Source: Chromohalobacter sp. 296-RDG
GTDB lineage: Bacteria > Pseudomonadota > Gammaproteobacteria > Pseudomonadales > Halomonadaceae
Length of the DNA: 41,795 nucleotides
Reading direction: 5' to 3'
NCBI RefSeq assembly: GCF_029889885.1
Contig: NZ_JARANY010000024.1
Location: 1-41,795, forward strand
The number at the start of each line of letters is the position of its first letter. The stretch's first letter is position 1. The notes below the pieces were generated by a model, which did not search any database, was not told where the DNA came from, and was given only the letters and a program-made list of their open reading frames with translations. Shown here in pieces: positions 16,528 to 24,102 of the stretch. The translations under genes and the position numbers were made by a program.

Positions 16528-16776
16528 TTATTGATTTAGCTTAGCTTTTATATCAGTAAATATGTTGTCAAATATTTGCCCAAGGCCCGACGAATCGTCC
16601 GTACCAAAAACAGCAAAAATTATGATTGCAATAGTTCCAGCGATAATCGCGTACTCGATCGCCGTAGCACCTTGCTGACGCTTGAATCGTGCCTGATTGA
16701 CGGCCTTGGTCGCATGACCCTGCGCCGCAATGCGTTGGGTCAGGGTTGTGAACTTATCGATCAGTGAAATACGCAT
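16528..16776 (-). CDS. flp: Flp-type major pilin
   Basis: An 82-residue prepilin with an unusually long 36-residue basic leader ending in RQQG, then mature ATAIEYAIIAGTIAIIIFAV. Cleavage falls at G36|A37, with Glu +5 and Tyr +6, the diagnostic Flp motif. Mature length is ~46 residues with a single hydrophobic helix and an Asp/Ser-rich end. It should be cleaved by a TadV-type prepilin peptidase, which is not encoded in this window. It is preceded by an extremely purine-rich mRNA leader and lies just after the TpsB gene. Confidence 0.95.
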   Translation of the reverse strand: MRISLIDKFTTLTQRIAAQGHATKAVNQARFKRQQGATAIEYAIIAGTIAIIIFAVFGTDDSSGLGQIFDNIFTDIKAKLNQ

Positions 16777-16811
16777 GATGGTTTCCCCGCGTTATGTGAT
16801 AAGTGTTGTCT

Positions 16812-16861
16812 TACTACTTACCTCTTCTTCCCTCTCCTTTCTTACTGCTTCCCTCTTCCTC
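16812..16861 (-). promoter_or_regulatory. Polypurine leader between the tpsB-like gene and flp
   Basis: On the plus strand 16812-16861 is almost entirely C and T, so the flp mRNA leader is nearly all purine (repeats of GAGGAAG, GGGAAG, AAAGGAGAGGG). It contains two AGGA motifs, which RsmA/CsrA-type regulators recognise, and several Shine-Dalgarno-like stretches 35-85 bases upstream of the flp ATG. The composition is seen directly; a regulatory role is inference. Confidence 0.4.
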
Positions 16862-16868
16862 GACGGCT

Positions 16869-18629
16869 TCAGCCGCCATCGAACTGCCAAGAGACGCGCG
16901 CGTTGATGCGCCCGTCGCGGTTATCGGTATCCAGGTCTTCCTCGGCGATGGGGCGGGCGTATTCAACGCCTAGCCGGTAGTAGCGGCTGTCGGTGAATTC
17001 GAGGCCGAAGGCCGCCGAGGCGAGGTTGTATTCGATATCGTTGTCGTGAAAACGCGTGCGTGCGCCGTCGACGACCAGGTAGGGCTCGACCTGGCTGACC
17101 CAGCCCCAGGGCACGGCTTGCAGAAAGCGCAATTCGACTTCGCCGGCATAGCCGTAATCCCCTTCGGCTTGGCCATCTGGATAACCGCGCCCGAAGCGTG
17201 TACCGCCGTAGTTGCCGCGTTCGGGCACGGGCAGGCTGTCCTCCGACCAGAAGCCATCCGCGCGGGTGGTGAGACGCCAACGCTCGCCCAGCGCTTCTAC
17301 CCAGCGCCCCTGAAGCCCCAGGCGGGTGTAACGCAGCGGGTCATCATTGCTCTGGGAAATACCGGTCGTCTCGATGGTCAGCTCGTTCTTGCTGCCGCCA
17401 ACCTCGAGCCCTTGGCGCACGTCGCCGCTGATTTCCCAGAGGCGAGCATCGCTGACCTGACGATAACGCGTATTGAGCTCGGCGGTGCCGTAGCGCAAGG
17501 CTTCATTGGCACGAATCTCGCCATTTTCGCTGGTGTAGCGATATTGGGTGTCTTCATCGAGATATTCGACGGCGCCACCGACTTCCCAGAGCGTCTCGCG
17601 GGATAATTCGATGGGGTATTCGAGCCCGGCACGATAACGATAGCGTTCCTTGTCTTCCCGCGCTTCGATGGTCACACCGCGCAACTGGGTGTCGGTAGCA
17701 TCGTCGCCGTCAAAGTGCGTCGCCGAAAGCTTGAGTCGCAGGCCGTCGCTGCCCAGTGCCTGGCTGTATTCGGCGGCGAGATAGTCGTCGTCGTCTTCCA
17801 CGGGCAGCAAGCCGGCCAGCGAGAGACGCTCGGCATGCCGCGTATTGCCCTGGGTGGCGATATTGGCCAACGCCTGGGTGTCGTCCTCGTCGTCGTAATC
17901 GAGGGAGAGGCCGGCATCGACGCGCTTTATATCGCGGGCCTCGACACGCACGGTGGTGGCGCCATTGATAGTGCGCGGCAGCGGCACGTTTACCGAGAGG
18001 CTGGCACCGGGGATACGTTCGATCAGGGCGGTGTAGCGCTCGAAACGCTCACGCCGGAGCGGGCGCTCCTTAGCCATGCGCTCGATCAGGCGCTGGACGC
18101 GAGCGGCCACGGCGTCGTTGTCGATATCCAGCTCGGCGCGGGCAATATAGCCTTCGACCACCACCACTTCGACATTGCCGTTGGCGAAGTTGTCCGCTGG
18201 CAGGTAGGCATAGGAGATCGGGTAGCCGGCTTTCTGATAGCGCGCGGTGATGCGCTTCACGGCTTGGTTGATTTGGCCGACGGTGACCGTCTTGCCCACC
18301 AAGGGTTCGAGTGGCGCGGCCAACTCATCGAGTTCGAACACCGAACCGCCCCGTATATTGATATGCCGGACGTTGACCCGCGCGTTCTCCGAGACACCCG
18401 GTGCCGAAGCGGGTTGCTGTACGTTGAGGTCCAGCGTGCGCTGGGTTTCCTGCTGCTCTTGTTGCTCGCGGGTCGCGGTCGGTGAGCGTTCATCGATAAA
18501 GGAAGGGACGACATCGTCAGCCATGAGCGGGCCACTGTGACCGACCAAGGCGATGGCCAGGCAACCCAGTAGCGATTCAGGCAGCGGGCGACGGCGTTCG
18601 TCACGACGAAGACGCAACAATGACGGCAT
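16869..18629 (-). CDS. ShlB/FhaC-type (TpsB) outer-membrane transporter in the Tad locus
   Basis: A 586-residue two-partner-secretion transporter. The signal peptide (~1-37) is followed by a Gln/Glu-rich linker. A ShlB-type POTRA region follows (VRHINIRGGSVFELDELAAP, QINQAVKRITARYQKAGYPI, VEVVVVEGYIARAELD), and then a C-terminal 16-strand-type barrel with FGRGYPDGQ, the RG(Y/F) lid-loop motif of Omp85/TpsB proteins, and a final strand SWQFDGG. The start is set at 18629 (AGGGAAG upstream, followed by a proper signal peptide) rather than 18725. No large TpsA exoprotein with an N-terminal TPS domain is nearby; the adjacent gene encodes a Gly-rich lipoprotein. The gene directly precedes flp, an unusual place for a TpsB. 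The family is secure; the substrate is unknown. Confidence 0.9.
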   Translation of the reverse strand: MPSLLRLRRDERRRPLPESLLGCLAIALVGHSGPLMADDVVPSFIDERSPTATREQQEQQETQRTLDLNVQQPASAPGVSENARVNVRHINIRGGSVFELDELAAPLEPLVGKTVTVGQINQAVKRITARYQKAGYPISYAYLPADNFANGNVEVVVVEGYIARAELDIDNDAVAARVQRLIERMAKERPLRRERFERYTALIERIPGASLSVNVPLPRTINGATTVRVEARDIKRVDAGLSLDYDDEDDTQALANIATQGNTRHAERLSLAGLLPVEDDDDYLAAEYSQALGSDGLRLKLSATHFDGDDATDTQLRGVTIEAREDKERYRYRAGLEYPIELSRETLWEVGGAVEYLDEDTQYRYTSENGEIRANEALRYGTAELNTRYRQVSDARLWEISGDVRQGLEVGGSKNELTIETTGISQSNDDPLRYTRLGLQGRWVEALGERWRLTTRADGFWSEDSLPVPERGNYGGTRFGRGYPDGQAEGDYGYAGEVELRFLQAVPWGWVSQVEPYLVVDGARTRFHDNDIEYNLASAAFGLEFTDSRYYRLGVEYARPIAEEDLDTDNRDGRINARVSWQFDGG

Positions 18630-18792
18630 ATTGTAGCTTCCCTGTGGTGTCTCTTGTCGGAGCCGCTCGTTATGGTGTCGGTGGCGACTCTCGTCTCGGT
18701 GCAGTGCACCGTGAGTGCCCCTCATGGCAGGCCATGAGGGGCACCTTGCCTACGTTCGCTTCAGTGATGAGAGATAGTGCCGGGCATTAGCA

Positions 18793-20214
18793 TTAGCGTG
18801 AGCCTCCTCCCAGCAGTCCACCAAGAAGGCCGCCGAGACCATTGCTCTCGCTGCCTTGATCAGTGCCGCTATTGTCCGAACCGGCACCGCCACTCAGGCC
18901 ACCGGTCACGCCGGAAACAGAGTCGGTTACACCGCCAACCAAGCCACCGACGAGACCTCTGTTGCTGCTGTCGCCGCCGTCACTCGAGCTACCACCGGTC
19001 AAGCCGCCCGTGGTGTCGGTCAAACCGCCGACGAGACCACCGACAAGACCTTGGCTATTACCGTTTTCGCCACCGCCGGTCACGCCACCCAGCAGACCGC
19101 CATCGCCACCGGTCAAACCGCTGAGCAGGCCGCCACCTTCGCCACCGGCGTCGCCGCCCGTCACGCCACCAAGGAGGCCGCCATCGCCACCGGTCAGACC
19201 GCTGAGCAGGCCACCGCCTTCGCCACCGGCGTCGCCGCCCGTCACGCCACCAAGGAGGCCGCCTTCGCCGCCGGCAAGACCGCTGAGCAGACCGCCATTA
19301 TTGTTTTCACCACTGGTGACAACGCCTCCCAGGCCGGCCACGGCATTACCTACGCCTTGCAGGGTTCCGCCAAGGCCGCCTAGCGCTTCGGAGCGCTCGC
19401 CGACACGGCCGCCGAGCTGTGTGACGACGCCACCCACCGATGTCAGCAAGCCGTCGACAGGTTGGCCGACGCCAAGCCCATCGCCCAGTGTCTGCGTGGT
19501 GCCTTCGAGATTGGTGACCAGCGGCCGTACGACCCTCGTGACTTCGGTGGTCAGCCCGCTGAGATGGCCGTCTTCGGCAGTCAAGGAAGATGTCAGCGAT
19601 CCCGCCGTCGAGGTCAGAGCCACCCCAAGCTGGTTGACCGTGTCGCCGGCCCCTGAAACCAGGTTGGTACGTTCATCGACCTGGCCGACAACTGGCAGGG
19701 TGTTCAACCCCGTGATGATAGTGCTGGCGGAAGAAACCGCTTCACCGACTTCTCCCACCGTCGATGTCGCGCCGCCCAGCGTGGTACCTAGCGCATTGTC
19801 ATTCTCGCTCAGATCCCCGAGCCCATTGCGTAAGCCATCACTGAGACTGTTGACGCCTTCCCCGACATCCACGACGGCATTCCCGGCGCCATCGGTGACA
19901 AGGCCTGCGCCACCGACATCGGATTGCGAGATGGCCTCACCCGCGCCGACAACGGTATCGCCGACCCCCGTAGTGCCATCGCCGGTATCGGAAACGACCT
20001 CTTCGACCGCTGTGGAATCATCTCCACCATCGCCATTATTGCCGTCGCCGCCATTATTGCCGTCGCCGCCACCACCGCTGTTATCACCCATGTCAGGGCC
20101 ATCGCCCGCGCCACCATCCATGGGCTGAGATTCGGATGAACTGCCACTGCAACCGCTCAGGGCCAGTGCCAATACGACCGTTGTCAGTGCCGGTACCTTG
20201 AGTTCCCCAAGCAT
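18793..20214 (-). CDS. Gly-rich, collagen-like repeat lipoprotein
   Basis: A 473-residue protein with a lipoprotein signal (LALALSGC, acylated Cys22). A Gly/Asp/Asn spacer (~30-60) is followed by an amphipathic region rich in Val/Gly/Thr (~65-290). A low-complexity C-terminal half is built on GGLLGGVTGGDAGGEG and GLVGGLVGG repeats, ending GLGGLLGGLLGGGSR. The start is ATG 20214 because GGAGGTCGAG lies immediately before it; the frame extends 4 codons further (20226). It resembles proteins annotated as collagen-like or glycine-rich surface lipoproteins; strict Gly-X-Y periodicity is not continuous. It is the first gene of the Tad-strand cluster and precedes the TpsB transporter by ~160 bp, so it is a candidate surface partner or substrate. 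A structural or adhesive role is inferred. Confidence 0.8.
   Translation of the reverse strand: MLGELKVPALTTVVLALALSGCSGSSSESQPMDGGAGDGPDMGDNSGGGGDGNNGGDGNNGDGGDDSTAVEEVVSDTGDGTTGVGDTVVGAGEAISQSDVGGAGLVTDGAGNAVVDVGEGVNSLSDGLRNGLGDLSENDNALGTTLGGATSTVGEVGEAVSSASTIITGLNTLPVVGQVDERTNLVSGAGDTVNQLGVALTSTAGSLTSSLTAEDGHLSGLTTEVTRVVRPLVTNLEGTTQTLGDGLGVGQPVDGLLTSVGGVVTQLGGRVGERSEALGGLGGTLQGVGNAVAGLGGVVTSGENNNGGLLSGLAGGEGGLLGGVTGGDAGGEGGGLLSGLTGGDGGLLGGVTGGDAGGEGGGLLSGLTGGDGGLLGGVTGGGENGNSQGLVGGLVGGLTDTTGGLTGGSSSDGGDSSNRGLVGGLVGGVTDSVSGVTGGLSGGAGSDNSGTDQGSESNGLGGLLGGLLGGGSR
19075..19300 (-). repeat. 81-bp coding tandem repeat (about 2.8 copies)
   Basis: An 81-bp unit encoding 27 residues (GLLSGLTGGDGGLLGGVTGG plus DAGGEGG) repeats with a phase of exactly 81 bp. 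For example, GCTGAG starts at 19120, 19201 and 19282. The copies are nearly identical, indicating recent duplication. In-frame gain or loss would change the length of the lipoprotein stalk. Confidence 0.9.
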
Positions 20215-20744
20215 CTCGACCTCCATTAATTATCATTTGCTATCTACGGTTTTACGTGTAGCGGCCGGTAGAGCATTGCCCCTTATACTGCTCACTTCGA
20301 CCGCCTCTCACCTTTCAAATGAATGAGATTTCACCCCATTCACGTCAGCTATATCCTAAATATAAGACATATCCACTTACATGTTTTTCTTCTTATTCGT
20401 CAGCCCACTGATCTAAAATAGTCTCTAGCACTCTGTTTTTTATACACATATTTAATGAAATAGCTATATACGTACCCCAACACCCCACCCTTTTTAAGAT
20501 AAAGGAAGCCAATTTCGCTTTTTTAACAAGTAAGCAATATACATGCTTAACTATTAGTTACATAATAAAATATTCTAGATAAAGCACCTTTTTTGTTCGA
20601 ATTTCGTACTATCCTTTACATGCTTTGCATATTAGGGTTCTCATCCTTTCAGGCTTTGCAATTCCGATCATCATCTCGGTCTTTACAGATTGAGTCAGAG
20701 ATGACTTACAAATAAAGCCGCAAAAAAACCAAGGGGAAGCATGT
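20215..20744. promoter_or_regulatory. AT-rich divergent regulatory region between the Tad locus and araC-like gene
   Basis: This 530-bp spacer contrasts sharply with its high-GC surroundings, being strongly AT-rich from about 20330 to 20640. It must hold the promoters of the leftward Tad cluster and the rightward AraC-like gene. A dyad TAAGCA-N7-TGCTTA lies at 20531-20549. Many A/T tracts make it a plausible target for the MvaT-type silencer encoded 1 kb away. No gene-sized open frame was seen. Confidence 0.6.
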
Positions 20745-21602
20745 ATGGCAGCGTATGAGACATCGTTATCGACTAGCCTCAATGCCATGCGGGCTGCCGA
20801 GATATGGCTGCATGAGCGGTCAGGCGATAGCCCATCGATCCGTGAGCTGGCTAATTACCTGGGGTATTCAGAAGCGCAGATACGCCGTAACTTCAACCGC
20901 TTCTTCGGCATCTCGCCCGGCCGTTATCGCGACTCACTGCGGCTGGAACGCGCGGCCTTGCTGCTATGCCGAACGCCAATGCAGGTACTCGATATCGCCA
21001 TCAGTTGTGGCTATCGCAGCCACGCTATTTTCACGCGTGCTTTTCATGGCTACTTCGGCGTATCGCCCAGCGACTATCGACGTCGCTTTCATGACCGCTT
21101 GCGCGACACGATTACACGGCGCGCCCCCGAGGCGTTGACGATCGAGGCGCGACCACAGATCCGTTGTTTCTTGACGCGGCATTACGGCGATGTACCGATG
21201 AGGGATCAGCCTTCCTTGTGGCGCCACTACGCACAACCATGGCGCCATCACTTGAAGGGGTGCGAGGTCACGCGAACCTGGATATATCACGATGATCCGA
21301 ATATCACCCCCGCGGGCAGGATGCGGATCGACTTCGGTTTCAAGGTCGAAGGCGACTGTATGACACCTCCCGCAATGGCATTTAGGCAGGTCCGCATTCC
21401 TGCCAGACGGCAGGTCAAGATGCATGTGGCGGGTAGGGAGAACATCGCCGGCGCATTTGCTCACCTACTTTATGAGTGGCTACCCACGCATAATGAGTGG
21501 TTGAGTGGCGAACCGGTCATGGTGACGTGGCGGGAAACCTCATCACCACATGCGCAGCTCGAAAGGTTTGAACTGGGCGTGCCGCTCTTGACGATTCATT
21601 AA
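20745..21602 (+). CDS. AraC-family regulator with C-terminal GyrI-like ligand domain
   Basis: A 285-residue protein with the AraC/XylS DNA-binding domain at the N-terminus (~10-110). Both helix-turn-helix units are visible (SIRELANYLGYSEAQIRRNF and PMQVLDIAISCGYRSHAIFT), followed by the signature AFHGYFGVSPSDYRRRF. Residues ~130-285 resemble the GyrI-like effector-binding domain (RTWIYHDDPNITPAGRMRID and AHLLYEWLP). The order DNA-binding first, sensor second is that of the Rob/GyrI-type subgroup. The ATG is preceded by AAGGGGAAGC. It faces away from the Tad locus across the AT-rich spacer and is the obvious candidate local regulator. The ligand is unknown. Confidence 0.9.
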   Translation: MAAYETSLSTSLNAMRAAEIWLHERSGDSPSIRELANYLGYSEAQIRRNFNRFFGISPGRYRDSLRLERAALLLCRTPMQVLDIAISCGYRSHAIFTRAFHGYFGVSPSDYRRRFHDRLRDTITRRAPEALTIEARPQIRCFLTRHYGDVPMRDQPSLWRHYAQPWRHHLKGCEVTRTWIYHDDPNITPAGRMRIDFGFKVEGDCMTPPAMAFRQVRIPARRQVKMHVAGRENIAGAFAHLLYEWLPTHNEWLSGEPVMVTWRETSSPHAQLERFELGVPLLTIH

Positions 21603-21627
21603 TTCCCCGGTTCACCACAAGGCAAAT

Positions 21628-21661
21628 AAAAAGGCTGATGCTCTAGAGCATCAGCCTTTTT
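21628..21661. terminator. Bidirectional rho-independent terminator
   Basis: A perfect 34-base palindrome: AAAAA, GGCTGATGCTC and its complement, then TTTTT. It lies between the convergent araC-like and mvaT genes and can terminate both strands. Confidence 0.93.
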
Positions 21662-21724
21662 CAGACAGTACGGCTTGGCGTACTTAATGCGCTTTCACTG
21701 ATAAGCGCTTATCTCGAAGGACGC

Positions 21725-22102
21725 TTAGTCCTCGACGCGCACCAACCAAGACTCGACGGTCTCGTTGCCGTACTGATCTTTCCACGCCTTGAGCGTTTTT
21801 TGGTTACCACCCCGTGTTTCCACCACTTCACCGGTGTTGGGGTTCTTGTAGATCTTCAGCTTGCGCTTGCGGCGCCCGCCGGTGTTTGCCTGAGACGCTG
21901 ACTCGGGACGAGAAGCCGGCTGCGGATCGAGCATTTCGATAACGGCGGCAGGCGTCTTGTCGTACTCTTTCATCAAGGCTTCGAGCTTTTCCTTGAACTC
22001 CAGCTCAGATGTCAGGCGCTGGTCCTTTTCCAACTGCTGCAACTCTTCGCTGAGTTGCTTTAGCAGCTGTTCCTTTTTCATGTACTCGCTCAACAGAGAC
22101 AT
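21725..22102 (-). CDS. mvaT: MvaT-type H-NS family xenogeneic silencer
   Basis: A 125-residue nucleoid protein. The N-terminal coiled coil (MSLLSEYMKKEQLLKQLSEE and following) has the oligomerisation motif LEFKEKLEALMKEYDKTPAA. A Pro/Ser-rich linker follows. The C-terminal DNA-binding domain has KIYKNPNTGEVVETRGGNQK, TLKAWKDQYG and ESWLV, matching Pseudomonas MvaT/MvaU. These proteins bind AT-rich DNA in the minor groove and silence acquired or surface-structure genes. It is adjacent to the AT-rich Tad promoter region, though MvaT acts genome-wide. It stands alone, with its own promoter region at 22103-22294 and a shared terminator at 21628. Confidence 0.93.
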   Translation of the reverse strand: MSLLSEYMKKEQLLKQLSEELQQLEKDQRLTSELEFKEKLEALMKEYDKTPAAVIEMLDPQPASRPESASQANTGGRRKRKLKIYKNPNTGEVVETRGGNQKTLKAWKDQYGNETVESWLVRVED

Positions 22103-22294
22103 TTTTTACCTCTAGACAGTTGGGATGCCGCTATATTATCTCTATTTCTTTGCTTATTGCCAAGTCCTGTCTTTGTTTTTTAGTTATCCCAGCTCAAGCT
22201 TTGCCTTTTTCAGTCGCCTTTAATGCCTTCAAGCACGTTGGGCAACACTACTACGCCGCCCTTAAGCCGTTCCTTAAAATGGGCAAGCGCTCAT

Positions 22295-23641
22295 TTAAAG
22301 CCACATTGCCGCTAGCCATCCAAAGACAATGAGCGGGATGTTGTAATGAATGAAGGTGGGAACGACCGAGTCCCAGATGTGGTCGTGCTGGCGGTCGACA
22401 TTGAGCCCCGAGGTCGGCCCGAGCGTCGAATCGGACGCCGGCGAGCCGGCATCGCCCAACGCGGCGGCGGAGCCTACCAACGCCACCGTGGCCATGGGCG
22501 AGAAGCCGAACTGCACGGCTAGCGGAACGTAGATCGCGGCGATGATGGGAATCGTCGAAAACGACGAGCCGATCCCCAGCGTGATGAACAAACCAACTAA
22601 CAACATGATCAATGCGGCGAGCCCTTGATGGTCACCGATAATGGCGAAGGCATTTTCAACCAGCGTGTCGATATCGCCCGTGGCTTGCATGACCGAGGCA
22701 AACCCCGCCGCCGTGATCATGATGAAGCCGATCAATGCCATCATGCGCATTCCGCTGGTGAAAAGATCATCGGCTTCACGCCATTTGAAGATGCCGCCCA
22801 GCGATAACAGGGCGAAACCGACGAGCCCACCCATAATCATCGAACCGCTATACAGTTGAATCGACAAGGCGGCGACGATAGCCACGACGGCCATCACCAA
22901 TCCACGAGTGTGGAGACTGACCTCACCGGAATGATTCGGTGCGTTACTCGTCACGACATCGCGCACTTCATAATCTCGCGGCTTGCGATAGGAATAGAAC
23001 ACAGCCACCAAGAGCCCCAGCGCCATACCAGCGACCGGAATTCCCATCGCCAGCGGCACCATGCCACGCGTTACTTCAAGCCCCACGGCCTCACCCGCCG
23101 AATTGATGTTGGCCAACAGAATATCGTTGAGGAAAATCGCCCCGAACCCGACAGGTAACAGCATATAGGGCGCCGTCAGGCCAAAAGTCAGAACGCACGC
23201 CACCATGCGTCGATCCAGACGCAGGGGATTGATGATCTTGAGCAGCGGCGGGACCAGAATGGGAATGAAGGCAATATGCACGGGAATCAGGTTCTGCGAG
23301 CAAATCGCCACCAATAGCAAGGCTACGAGCAGGATGTATTTCACCGCCGATTGGCGTTTATATGACGCTTCGTGCCCGAGCAGACGAATCAAGCGTTGAG
23401 CCAACAAGTCGGGAAGCCCTGAGCGTGAAATCGCCACCGCGAACGCCCCCAGCGTTGCATAGGCCAGCGCCACCTTGGCGCCGCCTCCCACGCCATCGTT
23501 GAACGCCGCCAGCGTGTCCTCGAGCCCCAGACCGCCGACCAGGCCACCCACCAAGGCGCCCACTATAAGCGCAAACACTACCGATACTCGCGCCAATGCG
23601 AGCCCCACCATGACCAGAACGGCCAAAATAACCGCGTTCAT
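22295..23641 (-). CDS. Na+/H+ antiporter-family transporter (NhaC superfamily, YuiF-like)
   Basis: A 448-residue polytopic membrane protein, hydrophobic almost throughout with about 11-12 transmembrane segments. It starts with the N-terminal antiporter_2 pattern ([40 protein letters not shown], then [20 protein letters not shown]). Later motifs [19 protein letters not shown] and [19 protein letters not shown] are typical of the NhaC-like superfamily. A cytoplasmic loop rich in charge lies at ~215-240. Some members transport carboxylates or amino acids rather than exchanging Na+ for H+, so the substrate is open. Its upstream region carries six 13-bp repeats. Confidence 0.85.
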   Translation of the reverse strand: MNAVILAVLVMVGLALARVSVVFALIVGALVGGLVGGLGLEDTLAAFNDGVGGGAKVALAYATLGAFAVAISRSGLPDLLAQRLIRLLGHEASYKRQSAVKYILLVALLLVAICSQNLIPVHIAFIPILVPPLLKIINPLRLDRRMVACVLTFGLTAPYMLLPVGFGAIFLNDILLANINSAGEAVGLEVTRGMVPLAMGIPVAGMALGLLVAVFYSYRKPRDYEVRDVVTSNAPNHSGEVSLHTRGLVMAVVAIVAALSIQLYSGSMIMGGLVGFALLSLGGIFKWREADDLFTSGMRMMALIGFIMITAAGFASVMQATGDIDTLVENAFAIIGDHQGLAALIMLLVGLFITLGIGSSFSTIPIIAAIYVPLAVQFGFSPMATVALVGSAAALGDAGSPASDSTLGPTSGLNVDRQHDHIWDSVVPTFIHYNIPLIVFGWLAAMWL

Positions 23642-23689
23642 TGCCGTGTTCCCGTTGAGTGTGTTGTATCAAAAGTGCGGAATATTAAC

Positions 23690-23767
23690 AGAAGTGGCCA
23701 TCAGAAGCGGTCATCAATAGCAGCTATCAAAGGTCGCCATCAGAAGTAGCTATCAGAGGTAACCATG
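23690..23767. repeat. Six tandem copies of a 13-bp degenerate unit
   Basis: Consecutive 13-mers AGAAGTGGCCATC, AGAAGCGGTCATC, AATAGCAGCTATC, AAAGGTCGCCATC, AGAAGTAGCTATC and AGAGGTAACCATG run without gaps. The near-constant positions are the leading A-rich part, G at position 5 and the terminal (C/T)AT(C/G). The array begins 49 bp upstream of the antiporter start codon, inside its presumed promoter or leader, and 336 bp upstream of the porin. No frame-preserving gene covers it. Confidence 0.9.
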
Positions 23768-24102
23768 AAAACGTCATATCCGTGACGCGACATTGCCCTT
23801 CATAAGCGCTCATACGGGGGTTTTCCTACCATTCCATAACACCTGTTTATGTAACGGCAGATTTTCGGTATGATGCGCTCCATAATTAAAAATGAAGAAA
23901 ATTCAGGGAACGTTTGAACCGCATACCACTACATGGTTTGCCATCGCTCAATGCCCCCCACTCGCAGGGTGAATGCGCCTTCGTGCATCCCATGAACGAG
24001 GGGTCATGTGATACCCGGTTCGATGTTTCCTTGACGTCAGTTCGCAAGGGCGACCCAGCCCATTCGACGACTCACGACCCTAAGTAGGAAACGGAGAAAA
24101 AA
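23768..24102. other. Intergenic region upstream of the porin gene
   Basis: About 335 bp without a gene. It holds an AT-rich stretch (23820-23905) with TATGAT near 23870, a possible -10 for the porin, and ends in the ACGGAG ribosome binding site of the porin. No clear operator or RNA structure was recognised. Confidence 0.4.

Noticed and set aside
18863-20128. 421-codon plus-strand frame encoding a Pro/Ser/Thr-rich protein
   Set aside because: It is the exact antisense of the Gly-rich lipoprotein gene. Gly codons read in reverse give Pro/Ala, and it lacks a ribosome binding site and signal peptide.
23690-23767. Consideration of the 13-bp repeats as a CRISPR array
   Set aside because: Repeats are contiguous, short and degenerate, without spacers, and no cas genes are present.
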